Shown: positions 50,984-64,000 of the stretch, piece after piece | Layout: every line of letters begins with the position of its first letter | Numbering within the stretch: position 1 is the first letter of the stretch | Source: Citrobacter sp. MGH106 | GTDB lineage: Bacteria > Pseudomonadota > Gammaproteobacteria > Enterobacterales > Enterobacteriaceae | NCBI RefSeq assembly: GCF_001037495.1 | Contig: NZ_KQ089822.1 | Coordinates: 3,987,938-4,051,937, forward strand | Length of the DNA stretch: 64,000 nt | Direction: 5' to 3' | Notes under the pieces: generated by a model | What the model was told of the DNA's origin: nothing | Seen by the model: the letters and a program-made list of their open reading frames with translations, nothing else | Databases searched by the model: none | Position numbers and translations under genes: made by a program

Positions 50984-52285
50984 ATGATAGTTTTAGAACT
51001 TATCATCGTTTTGCTGGCAATCTTTTTGGGTGCCAGACTTGGGGGTATCGGTATTGGATTCGCAGGTGGGCTGGGTGTTCTGGTTCTCGCCGCTATCGGC
51101 GTAAAACCGGGTACAATTCCGTTCGACGTTATTTCCATTATCATGGCGGTTATCGCAGCCATTTCAGCCATGCAGATTGCCGGTGGTCTGGACTATCTGG
51201 TTCATCAGACTGAAAAACTGCTGCGCAAAAACCCGAAATACATCACGATCCTTGCTCCTATCGTGACCTATTTCCTGACTATCTTTGCTGGTACAGGCAA
51301 CATCTCTCTGGCAACGCTGCCGGTTATCGCTGAAGTGGCGAAGGAACAAGGGATCAAACCTTGCCGTCCTCTGTCTACTGCGGTGGTTTCTGCACAGATT
51401 GCGATTACCGCATCACCTATCTCCGCAGCCGTGGTTTATATGTCTTCCGTAATGGAAGGTCATGGAATCAGCTACATCCACCTGCTGTCTGTGGTCATTC
51501 CATCCACCCTGCTGGCGGTTCTGGTGATGTCTTTCCTGATCACCGCACTGTTCAACTCCAAACTGTCTGACGACCCGGTTTACCGTAAACGTCTGGAAGA
51601 AGGTTTGGTCGAACTGCGCGGCGAAAGACAAGTTGAAATCAAAGCAGGTGCGAAGACCTCCGTATGGTTGTTCCTGCTGGGTGTAGTTTGTGTAGTCGTT
51701 TATGCCATCGTCAACAGCCCAAGCCTCGGCCTGGTCGCTAAACCGCTGATGAACACCACTAACGCAATTCTGATCATCATGCTGAGCGTCGCGACGCTGA
51801 CCACGATTATCTGCCGCGTTGAAACTGACGCCATCCTGAACTCCAGTACCTTCAAAGCCGGTATGAGCGCCTGTATTTGTATCCTGGGTGTGGCATGGCT
51901 GGGTGATACCTTCGTATCTCACAACATCGACTGGATCAAAGATACTGCAGGTAGCGTGATTCAGGGTCATCCGTGGCTGCTGGCCGTCATCTTCTTCTTT
52001 GCTTCTGCACTGCTGTACTCTCAGGCAGCAACGGCTAAAGCACTGATGCCGATGGCTCTGGCACTGAACGTTTCTCCGCTGACGGCTGTAGCATCTTTCG
52101 CCGCCGTTTCTGGCCTGTTCATTCTGCCAACTTACCCAACGCTGGTTGCTGCGGTTCAGATGGATGACACCGGTACAACCCGCATCGGTAAATTCGTCTT
52201 TAACCATCCGTTCTTCATCCCAGGTACTCTGGGTGTGGTTCTGGCGGTTTGCTTCGGCTTCTTGCTGGGCAGCTTCATGCTTTAA
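50984..52285 (+). CDS. dcuA: C4-dicarboxylate transporter DcuA
   Basis: DcuA exchanges aspartate, fumarate, malate and succinate across the inner membrane, mainly taking up aspartate. The 433-residue protein is almost entirely hydrophobic segments, with the family motif AGTGNISLATLPVIAEVAKE. It lies downstream of aspA, as expected for aspartate uptake and deamination, and ends at a terminator. Confidence 0.96.
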   Translation: MIVLELIIVLLAIFLGARLGGIGIGFAGGLGVLVLAAIGVKPGTIPFDVISIIMAVIAAISAMQIAGGLDYLVHQTEKLLRKNPKYITILAPIVTYFLTIFAGTGNISLATLPVIAEVAKEQGIKPCRPLSTAVVSAQIAITASPISAAVVYMSSVMEGHGISYIHLLSVVIPSTLLAVLVMSFLITALFNSKLSDDPVYRKRLEEGLVELRGERQVEIKAGAKTSVWLFLLGVVCVVVYAIVNSPSLGLVAKPLMNTTNAILIIMLSVATLTTIICRVETDAILNSSTFKAGMSACICILGVAWLGDTFVSHNIDWIKDTAGSVIQGHPWLLAVIFFFASALLYSQAATAKALMPMALALNVSPLTAVASFAAVSGLFILPTYPTLVAAVQMDDTGTTRIGKFVFNHPFFIPGTLGVVLAVCFGFLLGSFML

Positions 52286-52292
52286 GTTTTAC

Positions 52293-52324
52293 CTGCAGGG
52301 CGTGCAAGCGCCCTGCAGTTCTTT
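52293..52324 (+). terminator. Terminator after dcuA
   Basis: CTGCAGGGCG and CGCCCTGCAG form a perfect 10-bp stem with a 6-base loop, followed by TTCTTT. Confidence 0.85.
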
Positions 52325-52413
52325 CCCCTCACCTCGCTTTAACTAACATCCTTCCCTCGTCCGTTGTATAGTGACCCTTCTCTTGCTGGTTACTCTGTTC
52401 TTTCGAGGTGTTT

Positions 52414-52761
52414 ATGCTTGATGTAAAGAGTCAGGATATCCCCATCCCCGATACCGTTGTGGTGCTCTGCACCGCCCCGGACGAAGCAACAGCCCAGGAT
52501 CTGGCCGCTAAAGTGCTGGCTGAAAAACTGGCCGCCTGCGTAACACTTCTGCCTGGCGCGACCTCCCTCTATTATTGGGAAGGCAAGCTTGAGCAGGAAT
52601 ATGAAGTCCAGATGATTTTAAAAACCGCAGTAACGCATCAGCAAGCCCTTCTCGATTGCCTGAAGTCTCATCACCCGTACCAAACCCCTGAGCTTCTGGT
52701 TTTACCCGTCACTCATGGAGACTTTGATTACCGCTCATGGCTCAACGCATCCTTACGCTGA
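52414..52761 (+). CDS. cutA: Divalent-cation tolerance protein CutA
   Basis: CutA is a small trimeric ferredoxin-fold protein tied to copper tolerance. The 115-residue frame starts at 52414 ([10 protein letters not shown]) behind GAGG; E. coli has 112 residues. The [20 protein letters not shown] and [15 protein letters not shown] segments are conserved. Its last 25 bases overlap the start of dsbD. Confidence 0.94.
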   Translation: MLDVKSQDIPIPDTVVVLCTAPDEATAQDLAAKVLAEKLAACVTLLPGATSLYYWEGKLEQEYEVQMILKTAVTHQQALLDCLKSHHPYQTPELLVLPVTHGDFDYRSWLNASLR

Positions 52762-54440
52762 TCCTGCTGCTGTGCAGCACATCCACCTTTGCCGGATTAT
52801 TCGACTCGCCTGGCCGCTCGCAGTTCGTCCCTGCCGATCGGGCATTTGTTTTTGATTTCCAGCAAAACCAACACGACCTGAACCTCTCCTGGCAGGTCAA
52901 GGACGGCTACTATCTCTATCGTAAACAGGTAAGCATTACGCCATCTCAGGCCAGTATTGCCGAAGTAAAACTACCGCCAGGTATTTGGCATGAAGATGAG
53001 TTTTACGGCAAGAGTGAAATTTACCGCCAGCAGTTGAACATTCCGGTTACGGTAAATCAGGCCACATCTGGCGCTACAATCACGGTCACTTATCAGGGTT
53101 GTGCCGACGCCGGATTTTGCTATCCGCCGGAGACCAAAACCATACCGTTAAGCGAAGTTGTCGCTCTTACAGATACAACACCAGTCACGGTATTGCCGGA
53201 AGAAAAATCACAGCCAGAGCCAGAGACCGAGCTTCCCTTTTCCGCCCTGTGGGCATTGTTGATCGGAATTGGCATCGCCTTTACGCCTTGCGTACTACCG
53301 ATGTATCCGCTGATATCCGGCATAGTACTGGGTGGGAAGCAACGCTTATCAACCGGGAGAGCGCTGCTGCTGACCTTCATCTACGTGCAGGGAATGGCGC
53401 TCACCTACACCGCGCTGGGTCTGGTCGTTGCAGCGGCAGGCCTACAGTTCCAGGCTGCACTACAGCATCCTTATGTACTGATTGGCCTTGCCGTCATCTT
53501 TACGCTGCTGGCTCTGTCGATGTTTGGTCTGTTCACGCTGCAGCTACCTTCTTCACTGCAAACGCGGCTCACGCTGATGAGCAATCGCCAGCAAGGCGGC
53601 TCTCCCGGAAGCGTGCTTGCGATGGGAGCGATTGCAGGGCTGATCTGTTCTCCTTGCACCACCGCACCACTGAGCGCAATTTTGCTTTACATCGCCCAGA
53701 GCGGAAACATGTGGCTGGGAGGCGGCACGTTGTACCTGTATGCACTGGGGATGGGGTTACCCCTGATGCTAATTACCGTATTTGGTAACCGACTTCTGCC
53801 CAAAAGCGGCCCATGGATGGAACATGTTAAAACAGCCTTTGGGTTTGTCATCCTTGCGCTCCCCATATTTTTGCTTGAACGCATTACCGGCGACGAGTGG
53901 GGAATACGCTTATGGTCACTGCTGGGCGTCGCATTCTTTGGCTGGGCATTTATCACCAGTCTACAGGCGAAGCGTACGTGGATGCGTATCGTCCAAATTA
54001 TTCTGTTAGCTGGCGCTCTGGTGAGCGTGCGTCCGTTACAGGACTGGACGTTTGGTGCTCCACATGCGCAAACTCAGACACATTTGAACTTCACTAAAGT
54101 AGCATCGGTGGAAGAATTAAATCAGGCTCTGGAGCAAGCTAAAGGTCGCCCGGTCATGTTGGATCTGTACGCAGACTGGTGCGTTGCCTGTAAAGAATTT
54201 GAGAAGTACACCTTCAGTAATCCGCAGGTTCAACAAGCCTTAGGCGATACGGTACTGTTGCAAGCAGATGTCACAGCAAACAGTGCGCAGGATATCGCTC
54301 TGCTAAAACATCTACAGGTATTAGGATTGCCAACGATCTTGTTTTTTGATGCGCAGGGTAAAGAACATCCGGACGCCCGCGTTACCGGCTTTATGGATGC
54401 CGCAACCTTCAGTGCGCATTTGCACAATCACCAACCGTGA
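52737..54440 (+). CDS. dsbD: Thiol:disulfide interchange protein DsbD
   Basis: DsbD carries reducing power from cytoplasmic thioredoxin to periplasmic DsbC, DsbG and CcmG. The 567-residue precursor has a signal peptide ([19 protein letters not shown]), an N-terminal alpha domain ([10 protein letters not shown]), the membrane beta domain with [10 protein letters not shown] and SPCTTAPL, and a C-terminal thioredoxin-like gamma domain with [10 protein letters not shown]. All six redox cysteines are present. It overlaps cutA and its stop overlaps an upstream extension of yjdC. Confidence 0.95.
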   Translation: MAQRILTLILLLCSTSTFAGLFDSPGRSQFVPADRAFVFDFQQNQHDLNLSWQVKDGYYLYRKQVSITPSQASIAEVKLPPGIWHEDEFYGKSEIYRQQLNIPVTVNQATSGATITVTYQGCADAGFCYPPETKTIPLSEVVALTDTTPVTVLPEEKSQPEPETELPFSALWALLIGIGIAFTPCVLPMYPLISGIVLGGKQRLSTGRALLLTFIYVQGMALTYTALGLVVAAAGLQFQAALQHPYVLIGLAVIFTLLALSMFGLFTLQLPSSLQTRLTLMSNRQQGGSPGSVLAMGAIAGLICSPCTTAPLSAILLYIAQSGNMWLGGGTLYLYALGMGLPLMLITVFGNRLLPKSGPWMEHVKTAFGFVILALPIFLLERITGDEWGIRLWSLLGVAFFGWAFITSLQAKRTWMRIVQIILLAGALVSVRPLQDWTFGAPHAQTQTHLNFTKVASVEELNQALEQAKGRPVMLDLYADWCVACKEFEKYTFSNPQVQQALGDTVLLQADVTANSAQDIALLKHLQVLGLPTILFFDAQGKEHPDARVTGFMDAATFSAHLHNHQP

Positions 54441-54475
54441 GCAACACTTGCAAAAGGAAAACGGAGGAGAATACC

Positions 54476-55051
54476 GTGCAACGTGAAGATGTCCTGGGAG
54501 AAGCCCTGAAATTACTTGAGGTTCAAGGTATAGCCAATACCACACTGGAAATGGTGGCTGAACACATTGATTATCCCCTTGATGAGCTACAGCGTTTTTG
54601 GCCCGATAAAGAAGCCATTTTGTATGACGCGCTACGTTACCTCAGTCAACGAGTGGATATCTGGCGACGTCAGCTTCTGCTGGATGATACCCTGAGTGCT
54701 GAGCAGAAACTCCTGGCACGCTACAACGCCCTTGCCGAATGCGTGAGCAACAATCGCTATCCAGGCTGCCTGTTCATTGCTGCCTGTACGTTTTACCCCG
54801 ACCCAGAGCATCCTATCCATCAGTTAGCTGGACAGCAAAAAAAAGCGGCACATGACTTTACCCACGAACTGCTGACTATGCTGGAAGTTGACGACCCGGC
54901 GATGGTTGCCAGGCAGATGGAGCTGGTGCTGGAAGGGTGTCTCAGCCGCATGCTGGTCAATCGTAGCCATGCGGACGTGGAAACGGCACACCGCCTGGCT
55001 GAAGATATCCTGCGCTTCGCCCAATGCCGCCAGGGTGGTGCGCTGACTTAA
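54476..55051 (+). CDS. yjdC: TetR-family transcriptional regulator YjdC
   Basis: A 191-residue TetR-type protein: N-terminal helix-turn-helix ([20 protein letters not shown]) and a C-terminal ligand domain with [13 protein letters not shown]. The target genes are not known. The GTG at 54476 ([14 protein letters not shown]) with GGAGGA upstream gives the E. coli length. It follows dsbD by 35 bases and is likely in the cutA-dsbD-yjdC transcript. Confidence 0.9.
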   Translation: MQREDVLGEALKLLEVQGIANTTLEMVAEHIDYPLDELQRFWPDKEAILYDALRYLSQRVDIWRRQLLLDDTLSAEQKLLARYNALAECVSNNRYPGCLFIAACTFYPDPEHPIHQLAGQQKKAAHDFTHELLTMLEVDDPAMVARQMELVLEGCLSRMLVNRSHADVETAHRLAEDILRFAQCRQGGALT

Positions 55052-55215
55052 GCGTGCATTCCTGTCTACGATGAAATAAACGGGTATTGCGCATTGGGAA
55101 AAAAGTGCAGACACGGTTTAAATCGCATCAGACCGGTGGATTTGTGCAAACTTCAGGCAAAAACGCACAGATTGCCGTAATATTAAGCGGTTGAACAGCT
55201 TTTCCTGAAATTTGA

Positions 55216-55244
55216 TTGACTGGCAGACGTGAATACGGTTTAAT
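55216..55244 (+). promoter_or_regulatory. Promoter of tRNA-Phe
   Basis: A -35 TTGACT and -10 TTTAAT are separated by 17 bases and followed by GCGCCCC, a GC-rich discriminator as in stringently controlled stable RNA genes. Confidence 0.8.
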
Positions 55245-55254
55245 GCGCCCCGTT

Positions 55255-55330
55255 GCCCGGATAGCTCAGTCGGTAGAGCAGGGGATTGAAAATCCCCGTG
55301 TCCTTGGTTCGATTCCGAGTCCGGGCACCA
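55255..55330 (+). tRNA. pheU: tRNA-Phe(GAA)
   Basis: A 76-base tRNA with GAA anticodon, T-loop GGTTCGATTCC and encoded CCA. It lies downstream of yjdC, as pheU does in E. coli. pheU is a common integration site for islands, but no integrase or duplicated 3' end was seen here. Confidence 0.97.
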
Positions 55331-55340
55331 CTATTTAAAG

Positions 55341-55366
55341 AACCCAGCCTATGGCTGGGTTTTTGC
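55341..55366 (+). terminator. Terminator after tRNA-Phe
   Basis: AACCCAGCC and GGCTGGGTT form a 9-bp stem with a 3-base loop, followed by TTTGCTTTT. Confidence 0.85.
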
Positions 55367-55370
55367 TTTT

Positions 55371-55684
55371 CAGCATATCCCTGATATTTATCCGTCATGC
55401 TTCCCCCTTCAACCAGCGCAACTAACGCGCAAATTTTGCCGATACAGTTACCCTACGACATGATAAGCAGCTGTAGAGATCTATAAAAACAAGTGTAACT
55501 GTCCCTGCACAGCAATACGGGTACATACATGACGGATATCAGAAAGATATGTGTATTTACGCGCACTGATATCTGTCTGTAGGGTAGTACGGTAGAGGAA
55601 AAAGAGACGGTTTTATCGATCCCGGCGGGATAAAGAGGGGCAAAACAGTGCCGGACGGCAGTATTTCCTGCAGTCCGCAGACGC
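55371..55684. other. Non-coding spacer between pheU and the rRNA operon
   Basis: No gene is supported in these 314 bases. GACGGATATCAG (55531-55542) and CTGATATCTGTC (55566-55577) form an imperfect stem, and CCCTAC near 55450 has a complement GTAGGG near 55579. These could fold, but no known element was recognised. Confidence 0.5.
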
Positions 55685-55711
55685 AAAAAAGCCCATCCGG
55701 CAGGATGGGCT
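55685..55711 (-). terminator. rRNA operon terminator
   Basis: On the minus strand GCCCATCC and GGATGGGC form an 8-bp stem around a short loop, followed by TTTTTTGC. It lies 15 bases after the 5S gene. Confidence 0.88.
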
Positions 55712-55725
55712 TCTTCACTGGTTTG

Positions 55726-55845
55726 ATGCCTGGCAGTTCCCTACTCTCGCATGGGGAGACCCCACACTACCATCGGCGCTACGGCGTTTCACTTCTGAGT
55801 TCGGCATGGGGTCAGGTGGGACCACCGCGCTACAGCCGCCAGGCA
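55726..55845 (-). rRNA. rrf: 5S ribosomal RNA
   Basis: A 120-base gene on the minus strand starting TGCCTGGCGGCTGTAGCG and ending TGCCAGGCAT, matching enterobacterial 5S rRNA. It is the last gene of the leftward operon, 89 bases after 23S. Confidence 0.97.
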
Positions 55846-55934
55846 AATTCTGTTTATCAACACGCTTTCGCATGTCAATTTAATCTGTATCAAGCTGAAA
55901 TTTCGTCTCTTCGCCAAAACAGCTTCGGCGTTGT

Positions 55935-58841
<2,907 letters not shown>

Positions 58842-58976
58842 TCACAACCCGAAGATGTTTCGTAAAACACCATCGTGTTGCGAAAATTTGAGAGACTCGA
58901 ACACACCATTTATCTGCTCTTATTACGGAGAACAGACACAGTGTGTCGTTTCAATTTTCAGCTTGATCCAGATTTT

Positions 58977-58985
58977 TAAAGAGCA
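58977..58985 (-). promoter_or_regulatory. boxA antitermination element in the 16S-23S spacer
   Basis: TGCTCTTTA on the minus strand is the boxA core recognised by NusB-NusE, in the spacer ahead of 23S. Confidence 0.7.
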
Positions 58986-59058
58986 AATATCTCAAACGTC
59001 ACCCGAAGATGAGTTTTGAGATATAACGGCCGGTGACTTTCACTCACGAACCAGCAAG

Positions 59059-59134
59059 TGGCGTCCCCTAGGGGATTCGAACCCCTGTTACCGCCGTGAA
59101 AGGGCGGTGTCCTGGGCCTCTAGACGAAGGGGAC
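59059..59134 (-). tRNA. tRNA-Glu(UUC) in the rRNA spacer
   Basis: A 76-base tRNA with UUC anticodon and CCA end, between 16S and 23S. It marks this as a single-tRNA (Glu) type of operon, like rrnB, C, E and G in E. coli. Confidence 0.97.
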
Positions 59135-59219
59135 GTATAAGTCTCAATCGCAAGACGCCTTGCTATTTACTTTTCATCAGACAATCTGTGTGGACACTAC
59201 AAGGAACGGTTCTTTAAGG

Positions 59220-60761
<1,542 letters not shown>

Positions 60762-60889
60762 AAGTTTGATGCTCGTGAATTAAACTTCGTAATGAATTAC
60801 GTGTTCACTCAGAGACTTGGTATTCATTTTTCGTCTTGCGACGTTAAGAATCCGTATCATTGAGTGCCCACACAGATTGTCTGATAAAT

Positions 60890-60901
60890 TGTTAAAGAGC
60901 A
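60890..60901 (-). promoter_or_regulatory. Leader boxA of the rRNA operon
   Basis: TGCTCTTTAACA on the minus strand, followed by AATTTATCAGACA, is the standard boxA in the rRNA leader. Confidence 0.8.
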
Positions 60902-60939
60902 GTTGCGACGCGCTTTAGCGCTCTATCGCGAGGTGGCGT

Positions 60940-60967
60940 ATATTACGCTTTCCTCTTTCAGAGTCAA
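60940..60967 (-). promoter_or_regulatory. rRNA promoter P2
   Basis: On the minus strand -35 TTGACT and -10 TAATAT are separated by 16 bases. It lies about 105 bases downstream of P1. Confidence 0.8.
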
Positions 60968-61048
60968 CCTCTTATTTTCAGGTTTTCTCTTCAACCGGAC
61001 CGGCTGTTTGTGTGAAGTGATTCACATCCGCCGTGTCGATGGAGGCGC

Positions 61049-61076
61049 ATTATAGGGAGTTCTCCGGCGCCCGCAA
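61049..61076 (-). promoter_or_regulatory. rRNA promoter P1
   Basis: On the minus strand -35 TTGCGG and -10 TATAAT are separated by 16 bases, followed by a GCGCC discriminator. The sequence resembles the E. coli rrnE P1 promoter. The AT-rich stretch just upstream (about 61078-61100) fits an UP element. Confidence 0.85.
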
Positions 61077-61079
61077 CCC

Positions 61080-61378
61080 TTAAATGTCAGAAAAATGACT
61101 GACTGCTGCATTCCACAGCAAAACCCTGCCTTATACCTGTTTACACACAGAGTTATCCACAAAGATGCTGGTATTTCCTGTTCTCTCCCCAGGAAGAAAG
61201 ACCAAATCTGACGTAAATAACCCTCAACGTCAGCCATATCGTTCAGATTTATGCATCTCCGTTTCTACTACTCTATATAAGCAGTGCTGGCTTCAGCCCT
61301 CATAATCCCGGTTCCATCTTTGAATTACGTACTTCATAAAGCGATAATACCCATACAAACAGTGATTCCTGGACCACG
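61080..61378. other. Intergenic region between rRNA P1 and dcuS
   Basis: About 300 bases hold the rRNA upstream activating region and the start region of dcuS. A perfect DnaA box TTATCCACA lies at 61153-61161. No additional gene is supported. No clear dcuS promoter was identified. Confidence 0.55.
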
Positions 61379-63010
61379 ATGAGACACACTCTGCAACGCT
61401 ACGCTATACGTAAACGCCCAATGAAACTCGGTACAACCGTGATTCTCATGGTCAGTGCCGTACTCTTTTCCGTGCTGCTTGTCGTTCATCTGATTTACTT
61501 CTCACAAATCAGCAATATGACGCGTGATGCGTTAGCAAGCAAAGCGCTGGCTGTCGCGCGAACACTGGCAGACTCTCCAGAGATCCGCCGCGGTCTGGCA
61601 AAAAAGCCCAAAGAGAGTGGTATTCAGGAAATTGCCCTGGCGGTAAATAAGAGCAACGATTTCTTGTTCATCGTTGTCACTAATATGCAAAGCATCCGTT
61701 ATTCGCACCCTGAAGCGCAGCGAATCGGTCAACCGTTTAAAGGTGACGACATTTTACTGGCGCTACAAGGGAAAGAGAACGTCGCCATTAATCGCGGCTT
61801 TCTGGCTAAAGCACTACGCGTCTTTACTCCTATCTATGATGAAAATCACCGGCAGATTGGCGTCGTGTCGATCGGCCTGGAGCTAAGCAGGGTCACCGAA
61901 CAGATCAATGACAGTCGCGGTAGCATCATTTGGTCCATCTTATTTGGTGTTCTGGTTGGGTTGTTGGGCACATGGGTGTTGGTTAAGGTCCTTAAGCGCA
62001 TTCTGTTTGGCCTGGAGCCTTATGAAATATCCAACCTGTTCGAACAACGCCAGGCAATGTTGCACTCTATAAAGGAAGGCGTTATTGCCGTTGACGAAAG
62101 TGGTGAAGTGACACTGATAAACCAGGCAGCGCAGGAGCTTCTTGATTACCGTAAATCACAAGACGATGAGCAGCTCTCAACGCTCAGCCATGCGTGGTCG
62201 CAAGTGGTCGATCTTTCAGAAGTATTACGTGATGGGACGCCACGCCGTGATGAGGAGATCACGGTAAAAGATCGGCTACTCTTAATCAACACCGTACCGG
62301 TACTCAGTAACGGTAAGATCATCGGGGCCATTTCAACGTTCAGAGATAAGACGGAAGTCCGTAAGCTCATGCAACGTCTGGATGGTATGGTCAACTATGC
62401 CGATGCACTTCGTGAACGATCCCACGAATTCATGAATAAGTTGCACGTGATTCTGGGCTTATTGCACCTGAAAAGTTATAAGCAGTTGGAGAATTATATC
62501 ATTAAGACTGCGAACAATTATCAGGAAGAGATCGGCTCACTGTTAGGCAAAATAAAATCCCCGGTGATCGCGGGTTTTTTACTCAGTAAGATTAATCGCA
62601 CATCAGATTTAGGCCATTCCCTGGTTATTAGTAATGAAAGCCAATTGCCGGAAAACAGTAATGAAGATCAGGTGGCTGTACTGATTACCGTTCTGGGGAA
62701 TTTGATTGAAAACGCTCTGGAGGCGCTAGGTCAAGAACCGGGTGGGGAGATCAGCGTATCCTTACACTATCGACACGGCTGGTTGCATTGTGAAGTGAAT
62801 GACGATGGCCCGGGGATCGCCCCCGAGCATATTGATCACATCTTTGAGAAGGGCGTTTCGTCAAAAGGAACCGAACGGGGAGTAGGTTTAGCGCTTGTTA
62901 AACAGCAGATTGAAAGCGTTGGCGGCAATATTTCCGTCGAGTCTGAACCAGGGATCTTCACCCAATTTTTTGTACAGTTACCGTGGAATGGTGAGAGGGC
63001 CAGCAGATGA
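61379..63010 (+). CDS. dcuS: C4-dicarboxylate-sensing histidine kinase DcuS
   Basis: DcuS senses fumarate and other C4-dicarboxylates in the periplasm and phosphorylates DcuR. The 543-residue CitA-family kinase has a first membrane helix (about 20-42), a periplasmic PAS domain (about 43-180), a second helix (about 185-205), a cytoplasmic PAS domain, and the kinase core with the phospho-acceptor in LRERSHEFMNKLH (His349 in E. coli, same length) and NLIENALEAL, DDGPGI and GVGLALV. It overlaps dcuR by four bases (ATGA). Confidence 0.96.
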   Translation: MRHTLQRYAIRKRPMKLGTTVILMVSAVLFSVLLVVHLIYFSQISNMTRDALASKALAVARTLADSPEIRRGLAKKPKESGIQEIALAVNKSNDFLFIVVTNMQSIRYSHPEAQRIGQPFKGDDILLALQGKENVAINRGFLAKALRVFTPIYDENHRQIGVVSIGLELSRVTEQINDSRGSIIWSILFGVLVGLLGTWVLVKVLKRILFGLEPYEISNLFEQRQAMLHSIKEGVIAVDESGEVTLINQAAQELLDYRKSQDDEQLSTLSHAWSQVVDLSEVLRDGTPRRDEEITVKDRLLLINTVPVLSNGKIIGAISTFRDKTEVRKLMQRLDGMVNYADALRERSHEFMNKLHVILGLLHLKSYKQLENYIIKTANNYQEEIGSLLGKIKSPVIAGFLLSKINRTSDLGHSLVISNESQLPENSNEDQVAVLITVLGNLIENALEALGQEPGGEISVSLHYRHGWLHCEVNDDGPGIAPEHIDHIFEKGVSSKGTERGVGLALVKQQIESVGGNISVESEPGIFTQFFVQLPWNGERASR

Positions 63011-63726
63011 TCAATGTCTTAATTGTCGATGACGATGCAATGGTAGCGGAATTAAACCGTCGATATGTGGCGCAACTCTCCGGTTTTCATTGCTGTGGGA
63101 CCGCCTCTACGCTGGAGAAAGCCAAAGAGATAATTTTTCAAGGCGAGCACCACATTGATCTGATTTTACTTGATATTTATATGCAGAAAGAAAACGGTCT
63201 GGACCTGTTGCCCGTTCTGCATAGTGAAGGCTGCAAGTGTGATGTCATTGTCATCTCCTCCGCCGCCGATGCCACAACCATCAAAGACTCACTCCACTAC
63301 GGTGTGGTTGACTATCTGATCAAACCGTTTCAGGCATCCCGTTTTGAAGAAGCGCTTACCAGTTGGCTGCACAAGAAGACGGAGATGGAAAAACACCAGT
63401 ACTATGAACAGTCAGAGCTTGACCAACTGATCCATGGCAACTCTTCCAGCGAACAGGAAACGCGGCGCTTGCCCAAAGGGTTAACCCCCCAGACGTTACG
63501 TACGCTATGCCAGTGGATTGATGAGCACCAGGATCAAGAGTTTTCTACGGATGAACTGGCAAACGAGGTCAATATCTCCCGCGTCTCTTGTCGTAAATAC
63601 CTCATCTGGTTAGTCAATTGTCACATCTTATTTACCAGCATCCATTATGGCGTTACTGGCAGACCAGTTTATCGTTATCGTGTTCAAGCCGAGCATTACT
63701 CATTGCTTAAACAATATTGCCAATAA
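63007..63726 (+). CDS. dcuR: Response regulator DcuR
   Basis: DcuR activates dcuB, frdABCD and dctA when phosphorylated by DcuS. The 239-residue protein has a CheY-like receiver with VDDDA and phospho-acceptor Asp56 (LLDIYM), and a C-terminal helix-turn-helix (FSTDELANEVNISRVSCRKY). It overlaps dcuS, so the two are translationally coupled. Confidence 0.96.
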   Translation: MINVLIVDDDAMVAELNRRYVAQLSGFHCCGTASTLEKAKEIIFQGEHHIDLILLDIYMQKENGLDLLPVLHSEGCKCDVIVISSAADATTIKDSLHYGVVDYLIKPFQASRFEEALTSWLHKKTEMEKHQYYEQSELDQLIHGNSSSEQETRRLPKGLTPQTLRTLCQWIDEHQDQEFSTDELANEVNISRVSCRKYLIWLVNCHILFTSIHYGVTGRPVYRYRVQAEHYSLLKQYCQ

Positions 63727-63820
63727 AACACATATCTGGGATTATTCGTTATATAAAAGTAACAATTATTAAGATAATGAAAAATCCCTTTTTTGTTTGC
63801 TGACGCAGTAAAATAGTGAT

Positions 63821-63834
63821 TTGCGTTAGATCAA
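63821..63834 (+). promoter_or_regulatory. FNR site, probably for dcuB beyond the edge
   Basis: TTGCG TTAG ATCAA matches the FNR consensus (TTGAT N4 ATCAA) at eight of ten positions. The 274 bases after dcuR are AT-rich and hold no gene. In E. coli dcuB follows dcuR in the same direction and is FNR-activated. Confidence 0.6.
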
Positions 63835-64000
63835 ATATATTTGTATATGATATGTTAATGCATTATTTTAATATTGACAAACGTCACACTGTTTTTAATT
63901 TCAAAATCGCTAACAAAAGTTAATTAAGTATTATCTAACTCACAGAGTGTGTATTTTTACCCATAAAGGATTAGTCTGAAATTAACCAGACATAAAAATC

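Noticed and set aside
55255..55725. Genomic island or prophage integrated at pheU
   Set aside because: pheU is a frequent integration site, but no integrase, duplicated tRNA 3' end or phage gene is present in the flanking sequence.

Overview
The window is a stretch of enterobacterial chromosome, most likely from the Citrobacter freundii complex. Three things point there: gene-by-gene similarity to Escherichia coli and Salmonella proteins recalled from memory; a chromosomal frd-ampR-ampC-blc-sugE order with a CMY-type class C beta-lactamase; and an entericidin locus that keeps an ecnR regulator. I ran no database search. Species assignment rests on recognised protein sequences and gene order only.

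Layout, left to right. (1) 1-6227: the L-ascorbate (ula) phosphotransferase regulon (ulaC partial, ulaB, ulaA leftward; ulaG and ulaR rightward), then yjfP, bsmA and yjfN. (2) 6228-11702: aidB, then the nsrR-rnr-rlmB operon (nitric-oxide-sensing repressor, RNase R, 23S rRNA methyltransferase), without the yjfI-yjfC genes that follow rlmB in E. coli K-12. (3) 11935-23889: purA, yjeT and the leftward superoperon nnr-tsaE-amiB-mutL-miaA-hfq-hflX-hflK-hflC. (4) 23888-34645: queG (its start codon overlaps that of nnr), a spacer with DnaA boxes that matches the datA locus, two tRNA-Gly genes, orn, rsgA, psd, mscM, yjeM and epmA. (5) 34969-42673: frdABCD, ampR/ampC, blc, gdx (sugE) behind a guanidine-II riboswitch, ecnR, ecnB and ecnA. 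(6) 42731-55051: efp, epmB, yjeI, groEL/groES, yjeH, fxsA, aspA, dcuA, cutA, dsbD and yjdC. (7) 55255-61080: tRNA-Phe, then a complete leftward rRNA operon (16S, tRNA-Glu, 23S, 5S) with P1 and P2 promoters. (8) 61379-64000: dcuS, dcuR and an FNR-type regulatory region that probably serves dcuB just beyond the edge.

Several groups of genes work together. FrdABCD, AspA, DcuA and DcuSR form a C4-dicarboxylate and fumarate respiration set. EF-P, EpmA and EpmB give the beta-lysylation pathway for EF-P. Hfq, RNase R, Orn, RsgA, RlmB, MiaA, QueG and TsaE make this a dense RNA-metabolism region. AmpR and AmpC give inducible cephalosporinase.

Most of the window is conserved core genome. The departures from E. 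coli K-12 are the rRNA operon between pheU and dcuS (where K-12 has the cad/lysU genes), the AmpR/AmpC pair, ecnR, the missing yjfI-C and yjeN/yjeO genes, two rather than three tRNA-Gly copies, and an ERIC element after groEL. I did not find a convincing undescribed defence or mobile system.
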